A DNA stretch of 64,000 bases from Zeugodacus cucurbitae (taxonomy: Eukaryota > Arthropoda > Insecta > Diptera > Tephritidae). Under the pieces are notes generated by a model that made no database searches, was not told the DNA's origin, and worked only from the letters and a program-made list of their open reading frames with translations. Location: positions 30,556,001 through 30,620,000 of the forward strand of contig NC_071669.1 of NCBI RefSeq assembly GCF_028554725.1. The letters are read 5' to 3'. Below are positions 1-15,300 of the stretch, one piece after another (positions within the stretch are counted from its first letter, which is position 1; each line of letters opens with the position of its first letter). Position numbers and translations under genes: made by a program.

Positions 1-370
1 CGAAATCCTGGTAATTATCATTGGCGCAATGGAGGTGAGGCTCATATAAATGAACCCGCTGCTATTGCAAGTCTACAGGAAGCTACGTTAAATAAAAATT
101 GGGATTCCTTTGAAGCATTTAAATTAACAACTTTAGAAAGTGTAAAGAAATGCACACTTAGAGGCCAACTAGAGTTTGTTACCAATAAAAAAAAAATAGA
201 TATATCGGAAGTGGAGGAAGCATCAGAAATTGTGAAAAGGTTCGTTACCGGCGCTATGAGTTTTGGCAGCATTTCTCTTGAAGCACATCAAACATTGGCT
301 ATTTCAATGAATCGTATTGGAGGGAAAAGTAATACCGGCGAAGGTGGTGAAAATGCAGATCGGTACTTAG
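1..370 (+). CDS. GOGAT exon (partial at 5' end): central/FMN domain start
   Basis: Read from base 1 in frame 1 (RNPGNYHWRNGGEAH...). It holds the glutamate-synthase motifs TGAMSFGSIS and GKSNTGEGGEN that open the FMN-binding domain. The donor is gtgagt at 371, after phase-1 nucleotide g370. Whether the exon continues upstream of the window cannot be seen. Confidence 0.95.
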
Positions 371-3300
371 GTGAGTAATCTTAAACAAAATATAAACATT
401 TTTATAATTGCGAATTAACATATTTTTACGTAAAATCCTAATGTATATGAATGCTACGTGCTGAACATTTTTTATATTTTCGCAACATGTTGCGCAGAGT
501 TGTTCACATAAAACTAAACGAATTAGATATAGAGTCAAATTAATCAGGATGACTAATAGAGTTTAAATCTGGATATCCTCTGTCCGTCCGTCTGTGCAAG
601 CGATAACTTGTGTAAAAATGGAAATATCTTGGTACACATGATACTTTTCACCATGAGAGGGTTGGTATTGCAGATGGGCCATAAATAAAGTTATGAAAGC
701 AAAATTTATTACTGAGGCTGACATTAGGGAGCGGCAAGCTTTCTATAGTGATTTCCCTTTAACATCCCATCATACATTTGTATAAAATTGGATTGTAACC
801 ACTCATACCGAATATGAGGACCTCAGGGCTTTTGGAAAATTTGTTACCGAAAATATTGGTAAATTTGTCAGATATTCTAAAGAAATTCGGAAAAGATTTT
901 TTTCCTAATAATGGTGTGCCTTTGTGCCAAAAATAAGTAAAATCATGTGAATACTTTCTCTAACGCCCACATATCTGATATACGGGTTATCTAACTTTCG
1001 GTGGACGTTAGAACGTATATATCGGTAAATATGTTAGATTTATTAGCAGAATTAAGTGATCATACAATAGTATAAGCTTTTTGTTTCATGATGATATTGC
1101 ATCTCCTTTTTTTACTCTTGACTTAATAGTGATGGCTTCGAACTTACTATTTTGATTTAATATTTTTGATACGGTTTTGCTTAAAGTCATCTTTACAATT
1201 GTAATAATTTTTTTTTTAATCTTATCGAATGTTGATTTAAAATTATTAAAAAGCATATGTAAATCAATACTGTGCTGTTAACAACTGCTCAATGGACTGT
1301 TTAAGGAAAAATTTGTATACTAGTTACCTTCTGGGTCTATATACGCATTGAGATTATTTTGTATTTCAATCTCCTGGCAGCCTTTCATTGTTCCAGATGA
1401 ATGTTAATAGGTGATGAATTCTTCTATGAACAATTTGCTTGCGTTTTTATAAGATAAACGGTTATGATATCCTCCCAGACGGCTTAGAGTTTTTCGTGTG
1501 TTTGATTGTATTTCGTGTTGCCGGCCCACAATATGATGTTAAGTGAACTATAATGTGTTATAACTATATAACTATAAAAGTAATGTTTGGTACAGGGTAT
1601 TACTACAGGGAGGTGCATCTATGCATAACATTTTTTGGGAAGTGGGCGTGGCCCTTTCCCCTAATAGGCTTTTCTTACAAATCACGAACTTCTGGTGGGC
1701 TTTACATCTTTTATCAGTTAATATGTAAAGATTTACGTTAATTTAGTGGAACGAATATATGTGTCAAATTGAGTGCTATCTTAATAAAATTAAATAAATA
1801 AATTGAAGTTACATCCGAACTTAGTTCTTCCTTATTTGTTGCCACTATTTTTGCAACGGTGGAGAAGGCTAATTATTTTTTGTTTTATTTATTTGTAGAA
1901 ATATTTAAATAAATTCATAGTGTTTAATAATTAGTGGTTATAATGATTATATTTTTTCACAGAAAAAGATTCGCATAATAGTAGGAGATCAGCAATAAAG
2001 CAAATTGCATCAGGCCGTTTTGGAGTAACAGCTGCATATCTTGCAAATGCGGATGATCTCCAAATTAAAATGGCTCAGGGAGCAAAACCAGGGGAGGGTG
2101 GTGAACTCCCTGGGTATAAAGTTACGAAGGAAATAGCAGAAACTCGGCACTCTGTCCCTGGTGTTGGTCTTATTTCACCACCACCACATCACGACATTTA
2201 TTCAATTGAAGATTTAGCCGAGCTTATATATGACTTAAAATGCGCAAACCCCAATGCAAGAATAAGTGTTAAGTTGGTTTCCGAAGTCGGAGTTGGAGTA
2301 GTAGCATCTGGAGTTGCGAAGGTTATTGTCATTATAGCAAATAATAAAATAAATAATAATAATATGAATTAATTGAAGTAATACTTATATCTTCTTTATA
2401 TATTTGAAGGGTAAAGCAGAACATATTGTTATATCAGGACATGACGGCGGAACTGGAGCAAGCTCTTGGACTGGTATTAAGCATGCTGGCCTTCCATGGG
2501 AATTAGGAGTGGCCGAAACGCATCAAGTTCTCGTTTTAAACAATTTGCGATCAAGGTAATTGTAAATATAATTTTTATACTCTCGCAACAAAGTTGCTAA
2601 AGAGAGTATTATAGTTTTGTTCATATAGCGGTTGTTTGTGTCACCCAGAAATAAAAGAGTTAGATATGGGGTAAACATATATAAATGATCAGGATGACGG
2701 AGTGCAGTTAAAATCCGAATGTCTGTCCGTCCGTCCGTCTGTCCGTGTAAGCGATAACTTGAGTAAATATTGAGATATCTTAATGAAACTTGAAACACAT
2801 ATTCCTTGGCACCCTGAGGAGGTTGGTATTGAAATGGGCGAAAATCGAAAACTTATAACGTGCCATAACTAAGTCATAAATAAAGTGATAAAAGTGAAAT
2901 TTGGTTCAAAGGTTCGCACTAGGAGGGGGCATATTTGGATGTAATTTTTTTGAGGAAGTGGGCGTGGCCACGTCCCCTACTAAGGTTTTTGTACATATTT
3001 CGTAATCTGCTAAAGCTATATCAACCAAAATTTCTGTAGACGTTGCTTTCAGGCTCGTCCGTATACAGTCCAAAAATGGAGGAATTATAAATAATAATAT
3101 TTGCACAAATACTGTGGCATCTCCCTTATAAAAATCGCCGAAATCGGATCATAAGTTTTTTAGGCCCCTTATATCGAACATGAGGACCCCTGTGCTTCTA
3201 ATAAATATTTAACCGAAAATATAAGTAAGTCTCTCATATATTTTGAAGAAAGTCAAAGGGCATATTTTTCTTCCCATAATATGTCTCCGTACTAAAAATT

Positions 3301-6300
3301 TGTGAAATCGAGTCATAACTTCTCCTAGCAGAATATACCTAATATTAGGATTTCCAACTTTCAATGAACTTTATACCATATATATGACGAATATGTGTGT
3401 AAAATTCTGGGTTATATTAATAAAATTAAATAGTTAATTGCGAGGGTATAAAATGTTCGGTTACACCCGAACTTAGTCCTTCCTTACTTGTTTTTGTTTG
3501 CATTTAATAATGTGTATAAACTTATTTGGAATTAATTAAGGCAAATAAAACTGCAGATCAACCAAACTAGAATTTTGTAACATGAATTTCAACTTATTTC
3601 AGTTGCAAAGCCAAAAAAAAAAAAAAAATTGGCAGATAATTACTCAGCTGATGTATTTAAAACGATAACTTGAAACAATATATGGGCATTTCCGCCAGAA
3701 GGTCTACCACAGACAAAATATTAAACATTATTAGAATTACAAAGTTTTTGCATATTTTCATAGGAAAATTTCTAAATTTATTGATATTAAATTAATTTTA
3801 AATTAATTCATAACCAATTACGAGATATACCAAAGCCAAGTCGAATAGGAGCTACTTTTCTCATTTCGATTTTTCTACTGCATTTGTTTTTTCGTCAAAA
3901 TTGTTAAAGAAACATATCATGTATAATTTATAAGGGTACTTTATAAGGGTACAAAGTTCCAAATAAAATGCATAAGAAAGCATGCGATTGCAAATAACTG
4001 TAAGTTTTTGCTCTCTTATTATCCTATATTTTAATGTCTCGTGCGACATCAAAAAACAACACTTATTCCCACTGCATCGCAAATAAAAGCAGCAAGCTCG
4101 CCAAATTTTGGGTATAAACAGTAAACTTGTATACAATTAAAATAAAAAACCTTGTTCAAAAATCGAAAGATTTGTGGTTTTGGTAACTACCTAAAATTGG
4201 TCCCGTGCGACATCGTAGGTGTGGAATTAGAAAATTTAAAATTATTTTTTGTCTTATAAGATTGACTAAAGTATGTAAATAGATACATTTACATCAATTA
4301 ATTATTTACGAATGAGCAAAAACCGCATTTTAAATTCCACTGAAATAGCTATTCAAATAGATTTTGGCGAACATTATAATAAGAGTGCTCATTTTAACAA
4401 GGTTGTAAGGAAAAATCGTTTGCTTTTAAAAGTGACAAGTTAACGCATGAAATATTAGTTTCTTGATAAATCTCTTAACTAAAATTAAGAAATCCTTTAG
4501 TTGCTTTTCTAAAATATTTATTTTTTTTAAGGTAACTGCTCTCAGTTTAAAAACAAATTTATATTATCAAGCCTGGTTGATTTTATAAAATAATTAAAAT
4601 ACTCTTCATTAGAATAGAATTTTTTGCAAGGAGCCGTCGATGGAGTGGGAGCAGTTATCAAAAGGAAAGTCTGGCAGATAACAAAATCCAAAAAATTGTA
4701 TACCCGAAGACAGCATTTTCTGAAAAAAAAAAAATGTATTCATAATACTATTTTCATTTCATACTATAGAATTTTTGTTGTGTTTCTCGTTGGATATTAG
4801 TTAAAATAAATAAATAAATACATTTACTACTTTTTTAAGCCATTTTATTGGACTTGTTGTTAAATAATTCCGTATTATAAAACAAAATCAACATAAATAT
4901 TATGATGGAAAAAAATGTCCCGTGCGAATGTGGTTAATAATTAATTAAAAAAAAAACTATAAATTATTTTTGGATAAAATTCATACCATCTTTAAAGGCC
5001 ATCAATGCGCAACATTTTACAATCAAAAACATTGGAATATTGCCTCACAATTCGCTGAAATCGCCGTTTGAATCGTTGTTCCCAAAAACGACTTCCATTT
5101 TTTGTCCCGTGCGAATGCCTTGGTTTTTTTGCAATTATCTTGATGAAAACCGTTCCAAAATCAACCTTAACACTAAATGTAGAGCTAATGAAGGGCTATT
5201 AAAAAATCCTACTGTCAAAATTAAAAAACATTTTTGTTCATACTTTTTTTTAGTTGAAAGGTGTACGATTGTCCCGTTCGACATGGCGGAAATGCCCATA
5301 TGGTATTTTGGAAATGTGGATAGATATTAAAAATGGCATAAGTTTTTATATACAGACGTGTTCGAAATAATAAGAACAACCAACAAAAAAAAATCTTTTT
5401 TTATTAAAGATTTTTATTAAAACTTTTTTTTTTAATATTTGTATAAGGCTTGAGTTTTTAAATATATATACTTTGTTAATATATGTACATTTAATTTTTT
5501 TACAGCGTTTTTTGTTGCTTTGAGTCAGAATTAGGCTGTTCGAAAAAATAAGAACAAAATCAAGTAGACGGTATATCTCCTGTTATCGACATGGAATTCT
5601 TGGAATTTGGTAACACTAATTTTAATAAAAATCTAATAATCTCAACTGAATGAAATTTGATCGAGATTACGGTTAAAATTTTTGTTAATCCTTTAAAAAA
5701 GATTTCGACATTTTTCTAAGGAGCTGAGGGATGTTATTAAAAATTGATTGTGGTAAAGAAAAATATTGCCTATTTAAGGTAATTTATGGTATTTTCGAAC
5801 TGAATAATATTAAACTGCAAAGATTAGCAGATTGAAAGCTTAATAAAGGGGAACGCACAAAAAAATCGTTAAAAGTCTCCGTTTTAGTGGCGCCCGAGGG
5901 GGGTAAACAATTTAATTAAAATTCTAATATTGACTCCATCAACGAGAAAAGGGTTGTAGTCTGCTAACCCAAAAGCACGAAGTTCAAAAAAAGGACTTTT
6001 ACTGAACATGCACATACATAATATTATATGGACCGATGAGACAAATATTGTTTATTTCGACTCTAGTGAGGAAAAAACAATACTACAACAATATTAGATA
6101 TATAATCAGCAATTAAACTGTGAATATACAAATAATACTATGAATCATGGAGACCTTAAGCTGATGTTATTGGCATGCCCTAATGGAGTGTTGCTAAGCC
6201 TCTGGTAAGTACCATAGGTATTATGGCCGCCATTTATTGTGTTAATAAAAATCTGGGGTCTATTATCTTACCTTTCGCCGAAGATCATATGCCATTGTGA

Positions 6301-9300
6301 TGAGCCATCATCAAGATAATGGTCGAAAACATGCCTCGAATAGATCTAAGAAGTGTTTTCGTAGCAAAAATATTGATGTAATGACTTAGTCGTTGTAATA
6401 CCAGGAGTTTAAAATAATTGGATAGATTTGAAAAAAGGTGTCAAAAACTCGAAACCAAAAAATTTCCAAGAATTATTAATATTATCAAAAATACAATGAA
6501 AAATATACCCTTCTCAACATGCCGTGCTTTTGTGGATTCTATTCACTCCAGATGCGCCGAAGTAATTATAAATCTTTTAAGAACAACTTAATAAAAATGT
6601 TCACTGACATTTAAACACAGTAAAAATATCGTAATGCAACCTTTTATGTGTTGTTCATACTTTTTCGAACAGCCTATATCGGGCTCAAAACAACAAAATA
6701 CGCTGTAAAATAAATGTGCATATATTAACAAATTTTTATATTTTTTTTTAAAACTTCATCCTTATACAAATGTTTATTGAAAAAAAGTTTTAATAAAAAT
6801 CTTTTATTAAAAATGATTCGTCGATTTATATGCTCACTTTGGTTGTTCTTATTATTTCGAACATATATATATATATGTATATACATACATATATTATGAC
6901 GATGATTTTTTAATAATATTTTCTTTCTGCAAATTCATAAGTTGTTTTCGTTTAAAGAAGTTTTTTAAATAATTTTGTTCTTTACTAAATGTGATTAAGG
7001 AACATTTCCATAATTCTAGTTAATTTTTTTAAATATTATATTCACGGAAGTAGTAAGATCTATCGATTCATCATGTTGGCATTACACCCACAAACCCTCA
7101 GTTGGATCTTTGTACTTTCGAATTTTCGTCTTGTCTAATCTGTTCAATCAGTTTTAAAACTGTTTTTTTTTAATTAACTGCACCAAAGTTTATATGCAAA
7201 TGTTGACCACAGCTTTGCCTCAAATGCTCCATCCCTTTAGACCAATTTTGGCATATTATTTCCAACATTTCGGTCGGTATCTCACAGATAAATGCTTCAA
7301 TGTTGTTTCCAGTGCGTCAATCGAGCAGGCTTGCCGTTTTGGACAGGAGCTTTAAGTGTACCCACAAAAAAGTGTTAAATCGCACGATGTAGTGAGCTAG
7401 GCCAGAAAGACCCCAATCGTCAAGCTCCTCAATTTTGTGCAAATATACGGCTCAATAATGCCGGCAGTCTATAATCCATACTTAACCTTAGCGTTTGCTA
7501 GTCGCTTTTTATCGAAAATATTGATTAATCTGCTAGATATATGCTAGATAGCATTATGTTCATAATGTATTTATATCTAAATTCAGTATGTTCCCAAAAC
7601 CAAATTTTTAAATTCCTAATCACATAATCCTCTATTCAGATGTACATATATTGTAGACTTCAGTATAGATTGTTCTTTTACATCTGAACGTATCCCTTTC
7701 TTGTTTGTTAATCAATTATAAGTTAGTCTATTTTATTCATTTACTTAAAATGTTCCATAAGTAAATTCAAGTGAAGACAATAATAAAATTTCGTAAAATT
7801 AATATTAATTAATTGTTGATTAAAAACTTATTTATACCTTCTATAGGGTTATAATTCAAGCAGATGGTCAATTACGTACGGGCTTTGATGTTGTTGTGGC
7901 GGCGTTGCTTGGTGCTGATGAATTCGGATTCAGTACAGCTCCTTTAATTGTTATGGGTAAGTATCAACAATTTTACTATATTGTGAAAGATAATACTTGT
8001 ATCACAGTATGAAGTCCTCGACAGCCAATTCTGTTAAATAGTAACGATGTTAGCAAATGGAGAATTTCCTACTCGGGCGAACGTCATACACAAAAGTGTA
8101 CCTTTTCGTAATTTTATGTTCTCTGAATAAAGCACACGAGTAAAGAGGATTATGTTTCAGATTCGGATAAGTAAATTACTCATGAGAATGACAACTTTTT
8201 TAAAAACAATGCTTTCATTCTTATAAGAAGTATACCTAGTAATCCTGATTAAAAGACAAGGTAATGAGAATATGTTTCAGACTCTGATAAGTCAATTACC
8301 TGAAAGAAAAGTTAAAGTCATCTAGCCTGATAATTCCCGTTTATTGAATTTATGGAAATTAAATTGTATGTTTATTTATGAAGGTGACACTTTTGGCAGA
8401 TTTAATATAGGATGAAAAGAAAGTTAATTACAAAGTAAAGGCCCCGACCTCTTTTACTCTTAATTTTTACCGAAAAAAAAAAACAAAAATAACCTAGATA
8501 TCTAACTGAAATTCAGAGGGCATCATTTCCTTAATATAATCTGTGCTGGGTCAATATGGTATAAAGACTTTAAAACTTCTGGAGGGTTTTAAATGTTTCC
8601 GTTCGATTAAACATCTGATCCTTTCCAACTTGTTTATATTACCTTTATAATGTTGATATTTTTCATCTTTTAGAAATTTCATATTCCGCAAATATTTGAA
8701 GTATGTTTATATGATGTAGTCGACAGATTTTGCACTATAATGGTATTTAGAATGTCACATTTCTCATTAATCAATTATAAGATATACCAAATAATTTTTA
8801 ATCCGAGAATTATTTATTTCAAATTGTGAACGATAATTGTTAAAAAGTTAATTTAAAAAATATTCATTGAAGAATTTAATTTATATACTATAATAAGTGT
8901 AATACAAAAATATGTATTTTTGATATAATTTTAGGATGTACTATGATGAGGAAATGTCATTTAAATACATGTCCAGTAGGCATCGCAACACAGGATCCAG
9001 TACTACGACAGAAGTTTACCGGAAAGCCCGAACATGTGATTAATTTCTTCTTCATGCTAGCAGAAGATGTAAGTTAATAAGTTTTTACATACACATGTAA
9101 TTTGCTCTAATAATAATATACATAGTATAATTTGTCACCAAAGATGTAAAAAAAATATTTTTCATTAAGAATTGTTTTGAAAAGTATGAACACAAATTAT
9201 GTGGAAACGAGTTTTGTAATCCTAATTACTTTTGACAAAACTCTAATTCATAATTGGTAATAGTACATAATTATGATTGTATGTATGTGATTGGCGTTGC

Positions 9301-12300
9301 AACCGTTTAGCCGGTTATAGCCGAATCGACATAATTATGATTGCGTAGTTTCAAAATAACAATTCTAAATTTCTGAACATATGTATGCGTATGTTAGTAA
9401 TCTTTCCTCGTAGACGTATTCTGGAGAAGCTGTCCGAAAAATAACTTTAGAGATATTATATATATGGTAATATATTTCCCTTTACTATGTATTCACCTAT
9501 GTTTAAAACAGCATCTGCGTCAAAGTTAATTTAAAATATAATACAATAAAGTACTTAACACAAATTTCTAATTTTAGATTCGTAAGATCATGGCTAATTT
9601 GGGAATTCGTCGATTTCAAGATTTAATTGGACGTACTGATTTACTTCAAGTATCCAGAAAAAGAAATAACAAACCCGATTATCTAGATCTATCGCTACTT
9701 TTGAAAAACGCTCTAGAATTACGGCCTGGTACAAACATAGTAGGAGGTTCTATGCGTCAAAATTTTCAGTTGGAAAAACGTGCTGATAATAAGCTTATTG
9801 AAATGGCACATAACGTTATATATGGCTTAGAGGACAATATTATTATTAAAATGTACATAAACAATGAGGAACGTGCTTTCGGATCAACACTGAGTTATCA
9901 TATAGCCTGGTGAGCTTATCTGTTTAAGGACCTTTATATAAGTATATTAAGTAACATAAGTCACTAGGGAAGTTAATACTTCGAAAGGAAAAACGAATAA
10001 GGAAACCAATAACTTTTATATTAGCAGATATAGCATAGAAGAAAAAATATTTGTATTGTTTTATTTATATTTTATTTTTAGTATTGTCACTGCCGGTTTC
10101 AAGAAACTAATTTAAGTGAAAAAAAAAATTAATTCCAATTTCATCATTTGTCTTAATTTTTTTATATGGTCAAGCTTTGCCATTTAAATATTATTTAAAT
10201 ACTGTCACATGCAACTATGTTTACTTTTTTCTGTCAGCTGATTTACAATTTATTTTCTATTTTGACAAATAAATACAATTTATTTGTTTACATAAACCAG
10301 CTGTTATTTTTACTATCCAAATGTGAATAAAGGGAAACTTAACTCTAAAATTAAATAATAATAATTAAATGGAACATAATTTTCAATGAAAAAAATTCGT
10401 GAAACCGGTTGTAAGCGTATTAAATTTGAAATATTAGGTACTTATACTGATATCTTAATATTATTATATGTTGTAATTCAATTGTAGCAAATATGGAGAG
10501 GATGGTCTACCATTTGGCAAAACCATCGATATAGTTTTGGAAGGATCAGCTGGGCAAAGTTTTTGCGCATTTCTATCGTCCGGTGTAAATGTCACATTAA
10601 AAGGAGATGCTAATGATTATGTTGGTAAAGGTTTATGTGGTGGCAGCATTGTAATAGTTCCTCCTGACAATTCAGTATTTGAATCGCATTTGAATGTGAT
10701 AGTAGGAAACGTTTGCTTGTATGGTGCAACTAAAGGCACTGCATATTTTCGAGGTATAGCAGCTGAACGATTCTGTGTTAGGAATTCCGGGGTTACAGCT
10801 GTTGTCGAGGTATTTCCTATTATTTCAAATCTTTAAAGTAATGAAGATGGATTTAATCTATTTTCCAGGGAGTTGGAGACCATGGGTGCGAATATATGAC
10901 TGGAGGTATCGTACTTATTCTAGGCTTGACAGGTCGAAATTTCGCTGCAGGAATGTCTGGCGGAATAGCTTATATTTATGACGTTGATAACTCTTTTGAA
11001 AGCAAAGTGAATCCAGAATCTGTTTCTGTGCTTCCATTGGAACTTGAGTCAGATATAAGTCTTATTAAGAGTCTGCTGGAGGATTTTATAAACAAGACTA
11101 ATTCAAAAGTAGCAAAAGAAATATTCGCTAATTGGACTGAGTACCAGACTAAATTTGTAAAAGTATTCCCGTATGAATACCAAAAAGCTTTACGAGTTTT
11201 GGAAAACACTGGAAGTACTAATACAAATGAACATCGTCATGAAATAAAAATTACAAAATCTTTTGCAGCTGTGGAACCGGTTATTCATGATATAGAAGAA
11301 ACTCTTCAAAAAAAAGAAAGTATTCAGTCAGAGCAGTCATTGGACAAAATCCGAGGTTTCATTAAATATAAAAGAGAAATAAATATGTACCGAAACGCTA
11401 ATGATCGACAAGAAGATTGGGAAGAAGTTTATAATTTCCAAAATATTCGTAAACATTTGAAAACGCAAGCTGCACGATGTATGGAATGCGGTGTTCCCTT
11501 TTGCCAGTCAAATGCACATGGTTGTCCATTGGGAAACATTATTCCAAAGTGGAATGATCTTGTTTTTAAAAATGACTGGCAAGAAGCTTTACAGCAACTT
11601 TTGCAAACGAATAATTTTCCTGAGTTTACTGGTAGAGTCTGTCCAGCTCCCTGTGAAGGGGCCTGTGTCTTAGGGATATCAGAACCACCAGTAACTATCA
11701 AAAACATTGAATGTGCTATTATTGATCATGCATTTGAACAAGGTTGGATGAAGCCTGACATTCCTAGTAAACGAACTGGAAAACGAGTAGCAATTGTTGG
11801 TTCTGGACCTTCCGGTTTAGCCGCCGCATGTCAATTGAATCGAGCTGGCCATTTCGTTACTGTTTTTGAAAGAAATGATAGACCCGGAGGCTTATTGCAG
11901 TACGGTATCCCAACTATGAAATTATCAAAAGTTGTAGTAAAACGCCGTATTGATCTGATGACTGATGAAGGAATAGAGTTTCGAACGAAAGTACATATTG
12001 GCAAAGATATAAAAGCAACAAAGTTACTAGAACAGTAAGTATATTGGAACCAGATAAAACAAAAATTACGTTAAAAATTAATTTTAGGTACGATGCATTA
12101 CTACTTACAACTGGTTCCACTTTTCCGCGGGACTTAAATGTAGTTAATAGAGATTTAAACGGAATACATTTCGCTATGGAATTTCTTGAATCCCAACAGA
12201 AAAGACAACTCGGTAGTCAAAATGACATAATATCAGCTAAAGATAAACATGTAATTATAATCGGGGGTGGCGATACTGGCTGCGATTGTATGGCTACAGC

Positions 12301-15300
12301 TTTACGACAAGGTGCCAAAAGTATTACCACATTTGAAATATTGCCTGAACCCCCTAAACATCGTTCGAAAGATAACCCTTGGCCACAATGGCCGAAAGTG
12401 TTCAGGTATTTAATAATGGTTTTTATTTGTCTAAATCAATATTATTTTTTTTAATCGGCAGAGTTGATTATGGACATGAGGAAGTTCGTATAAAATTTGG
12501 CCACGATCCCCGCCAATACTGCACGACGACAAAAGAATTAATAGGAGAAAATGGCACCATAAAAGCCATAAAAACTATTCAGGTCGAATGGAAAAAAACT
12601 TCCACTGGACAATGGTCAATGTCTGAAGTACTTGGTAGCGAGAAATATTACCCGGCTGAACTTGTTTTACTGGCAATGGGCTTCTTAGGTCCTGAAAAAT
12701 CTTTACCAGAAGAACTTGGACTTGACCTTGATGGTCGTGGAAACATTAAATCTAACAATGGCCAATTCGGGACCACTAATTCAAAAGTTTTCGCTGCTGG
12801 TGGTAAATATAATATTTTTGAGTAGTAATTTCCTTTATCTACTTTAACCTGGAGCGTAGGGACCAAAACACAGTCATTAAAGTCCTTCCGGTTATTTGAC
12901 AAATATTTTAAATTATTCCAGTGGGTGTCTGAGTTCCTTATATCTGCTTCAACCATGCGCCGCCAGGTTTTCGGTCTCGTCCCTTGTGGGTTCCACCAGA
13001 GAGCATTTCGACAAATTTCAGTGGTGTTTTTAAATACCCAATTTCGTTGGGCAATTTATGCAGATAATGGTTTGAAATGATGCAGGGCTCCCATATATTG
13101 TTCAGTTGTATAAATGTTGCAAGCGCTTTATTTATACGGTTTGCAACATCTATGGATCTTCCGCCTATTGGGGTAATTTTATTATCAAGGTAACAGAACC
13201 CTATTTTTTGTTTAATATAATTCCTATAGATGGTGAAACGAGGAGAGTCACTATCCGCGCTCTCTGATATGAATTCAGTTTTGCTCACGTTTATTTTAAG
13301 ACCAACTTTACTAGCAGCGGTAAGTCGGTCAAAATTCGACTGCAAGCCCCTTCTTTTGTTAGACAACAGAGCGATATCATTCGCGTAAGTTAGTTCTTCT
13401 AGAAGTTCGTAGAGATTCCAGGATATGCCATTGCCCCTTAGTTATTTGTTCAGCACGTCAAGAAATATGAGGAAGCTGATATAAGACAGTCCTGTTTTAC
13501 ATCAGTTTTCGGGTATGTCGTTTCAGATAATTTTTTTTCCGCTTGACTTTGCCTTCAAAACCTTTATAGTGTGCTTTGATGATGTTAATAAACTTTTCTG
13601 GAATGCTTCTTGCTCGCATAGAGTTCCAAATACAATTCCGTTCAATACTGTCAACCGCTGTGTTAAAATCCATCCGGTAGTTTTTCTTCACGTCACATCG
13701 AAAACACAAACACAACCGCGCGCCCGTTACGCTGGCATCTACTTTGCAGACTTCTGGGGGATTATGTCGTCTTTTGAACCTTTCCCAGGCTTTAATTTGC
13801 GGCTTTGCGGAGAAGTGTAAGTCGAAGGTTCTTGCCAATTGGGTTAAGAACACTCGAGAAATGGCTAGGATAGGTTGGTCTGGTAGGTCTGTAGGCCACA
13901 CATAGACCAGTTATGGTCCTATGCGATACCAGAATGGAGTGTCTTCACATGTTCCCTGAGTAGTAGTCATCGTTTAGTATGCCTGCGCCTGACGTGAATT
14001 TTAATAGTTTATAAGGCTTCACTAACGATATCTCCTCTAACTTATCATATTCTGGGGCCGCTAAGTACCTTAAACGCTGTTTCGCTAACGCAGAACAAAC
14101 GCACAAGAGATGCGCCACTGTTTCCTTGGTGCCCCGCTCTTGACACTTTGGGCTTGTGCGTTGGAGGGCTTCCCAATAGCAAAGACCTCTGCTTGAAATA
14201 TACTGCAGTGGTTCGGCAGTTTGAACGGTTGTTCTATGCCTAATTCCGGACAGCACCTACTCCCTCATCCATTTTGGGGCCATCCGTATAGATATTTAAG
14301 GTGTTGCGTGTAGTTGCGGTGCCCTTGCGCCAACCATCCTTTTCCATGTTTACCGTGAACTCTCTTTCACAGTTGTAGAATAGGACCAGATAGTCGGTGA
14401 CTGTCAGACTGCCCTTAGCAACCGAGATGTGTCCGAAGGATCTGCATGTAAATTCACCTGTTGTCATCAGTCGTTCCGCCGTTTTCGCCGCGCAGTTTTC
14501 GGTAAATAGATCTATAGGTGGCAGGTTTAATATTTGTTCTAGAGCAGACGTTGGGGTGGTTCTTGAGGCTGCCGTTATACATAGCGTTGAAGGTCGCTGA
14601 ACCTTTTCCATCGGCTTCCGATACGTAGATTTCCTACTACCCGTCCACCCCACCAGAACACCGTAGAGTAGAATTGATCTCACTATTGCTGCGTAGCACC
14701 AGTTCATAAGAGAGGGAGAAAGCCCCCAGGTAGTGCTAAACATCTTCCTACATGCATATAGAACATTACTCGCTTTCCTCACTCTCTCCTCCACATTGTA
14801 CTTCCACAGATGTTTGGTGTCCAAGACTACCCCTAGGTAGAAATTGTTAAACCATCTGGAAAATTGGTTTCGTTATGCAACCATTTTTGTCGTTGACAGG
14901 GTGGTTTGAACTTCTATATTTCCCTATGAGCACACGTCTTAGTTTATACAGTTTATGGATGTTATTCTTTCGAGCATCAACTTCAGCCTGACACGATATG
15001 ATGGACATCCAGTTACGTTTATCAGAGATCTGTACTAAAAGCCATACATTATTTTTGTAGTTCGCGTACGCACAGTGATTCTTAGGGATTTTGCTCTTGC
15101 ATTTGATTTTGCATATATTCTCTATAATGGTGATGGTAGAGTAACTTATCAAAGAAGATTGGGAACGGCTGTTTAACCTTCCTCCAAAGCGCATTTACAT
15201 CTTGAACGATGTTTTTTTTAGGTAGCTAATTCAGTTACGAGGGCTGCTATATATATTTCTGGCCTAATAATGAAAATAGGAATATTTATCAACGAAAATG

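Larger units (their letters stand above)
371..1962 (+). other. GOGAT intron 1 with dispersed-repeat fragments
   Basis: A 1,592-bp intron, gtgagt to ttcacag. About 478-1060 and 1590-1846 are separate fragments of the dispersed repeat that is more complete at 2579-3490 (shared 'gtccgtccgtctgtg', 'gcgataactt', 'gaagtgggcgtggcc' and 'catccgaacttag' blocks). I see nothing recognisable in 1060-1590. Confidence 0.75.
2556..7846 (+). other. GOGAT intron 3, expanded by four transposon-derived blocks
   Basis: A 5,291-bp intron. In order it holds a dispersed repeat (2579-3490), a TIR element (3680-5301), a Tc1-like element (5359-6863) and a minus-strand mariner/IS630-type relic (~7150-7440). The spacers 3490-3680, 6864-7150 and 7440-7846 show nothing recognisable. 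Confidence 0.8.

Noticed and set aside
299..538. 79-codon minus-strand open frame
   Set aside because: It crosses the GOGAT exon and splice donor on the opposite strand; no motif.
3861..4136. 91-codon minus-strand frame similar to the frame at 27,179-27,388
   Set aside because: The similarity is explained by homology of the two element copies at DNA level. No protein motif is seen and the frame ends differ.
5040..5330. 96-codon open frame on the + strand
   Set aside because: It lies in the TIR element and runs across its end at 5,301. The homologous region at 26,128 does not keep the frame.
9590..9913. Start of a separate small gene at the ATG 9,590
   Set aside because: The frame is a GOGAT exon that begins at 9,578 after a splice acceptor.
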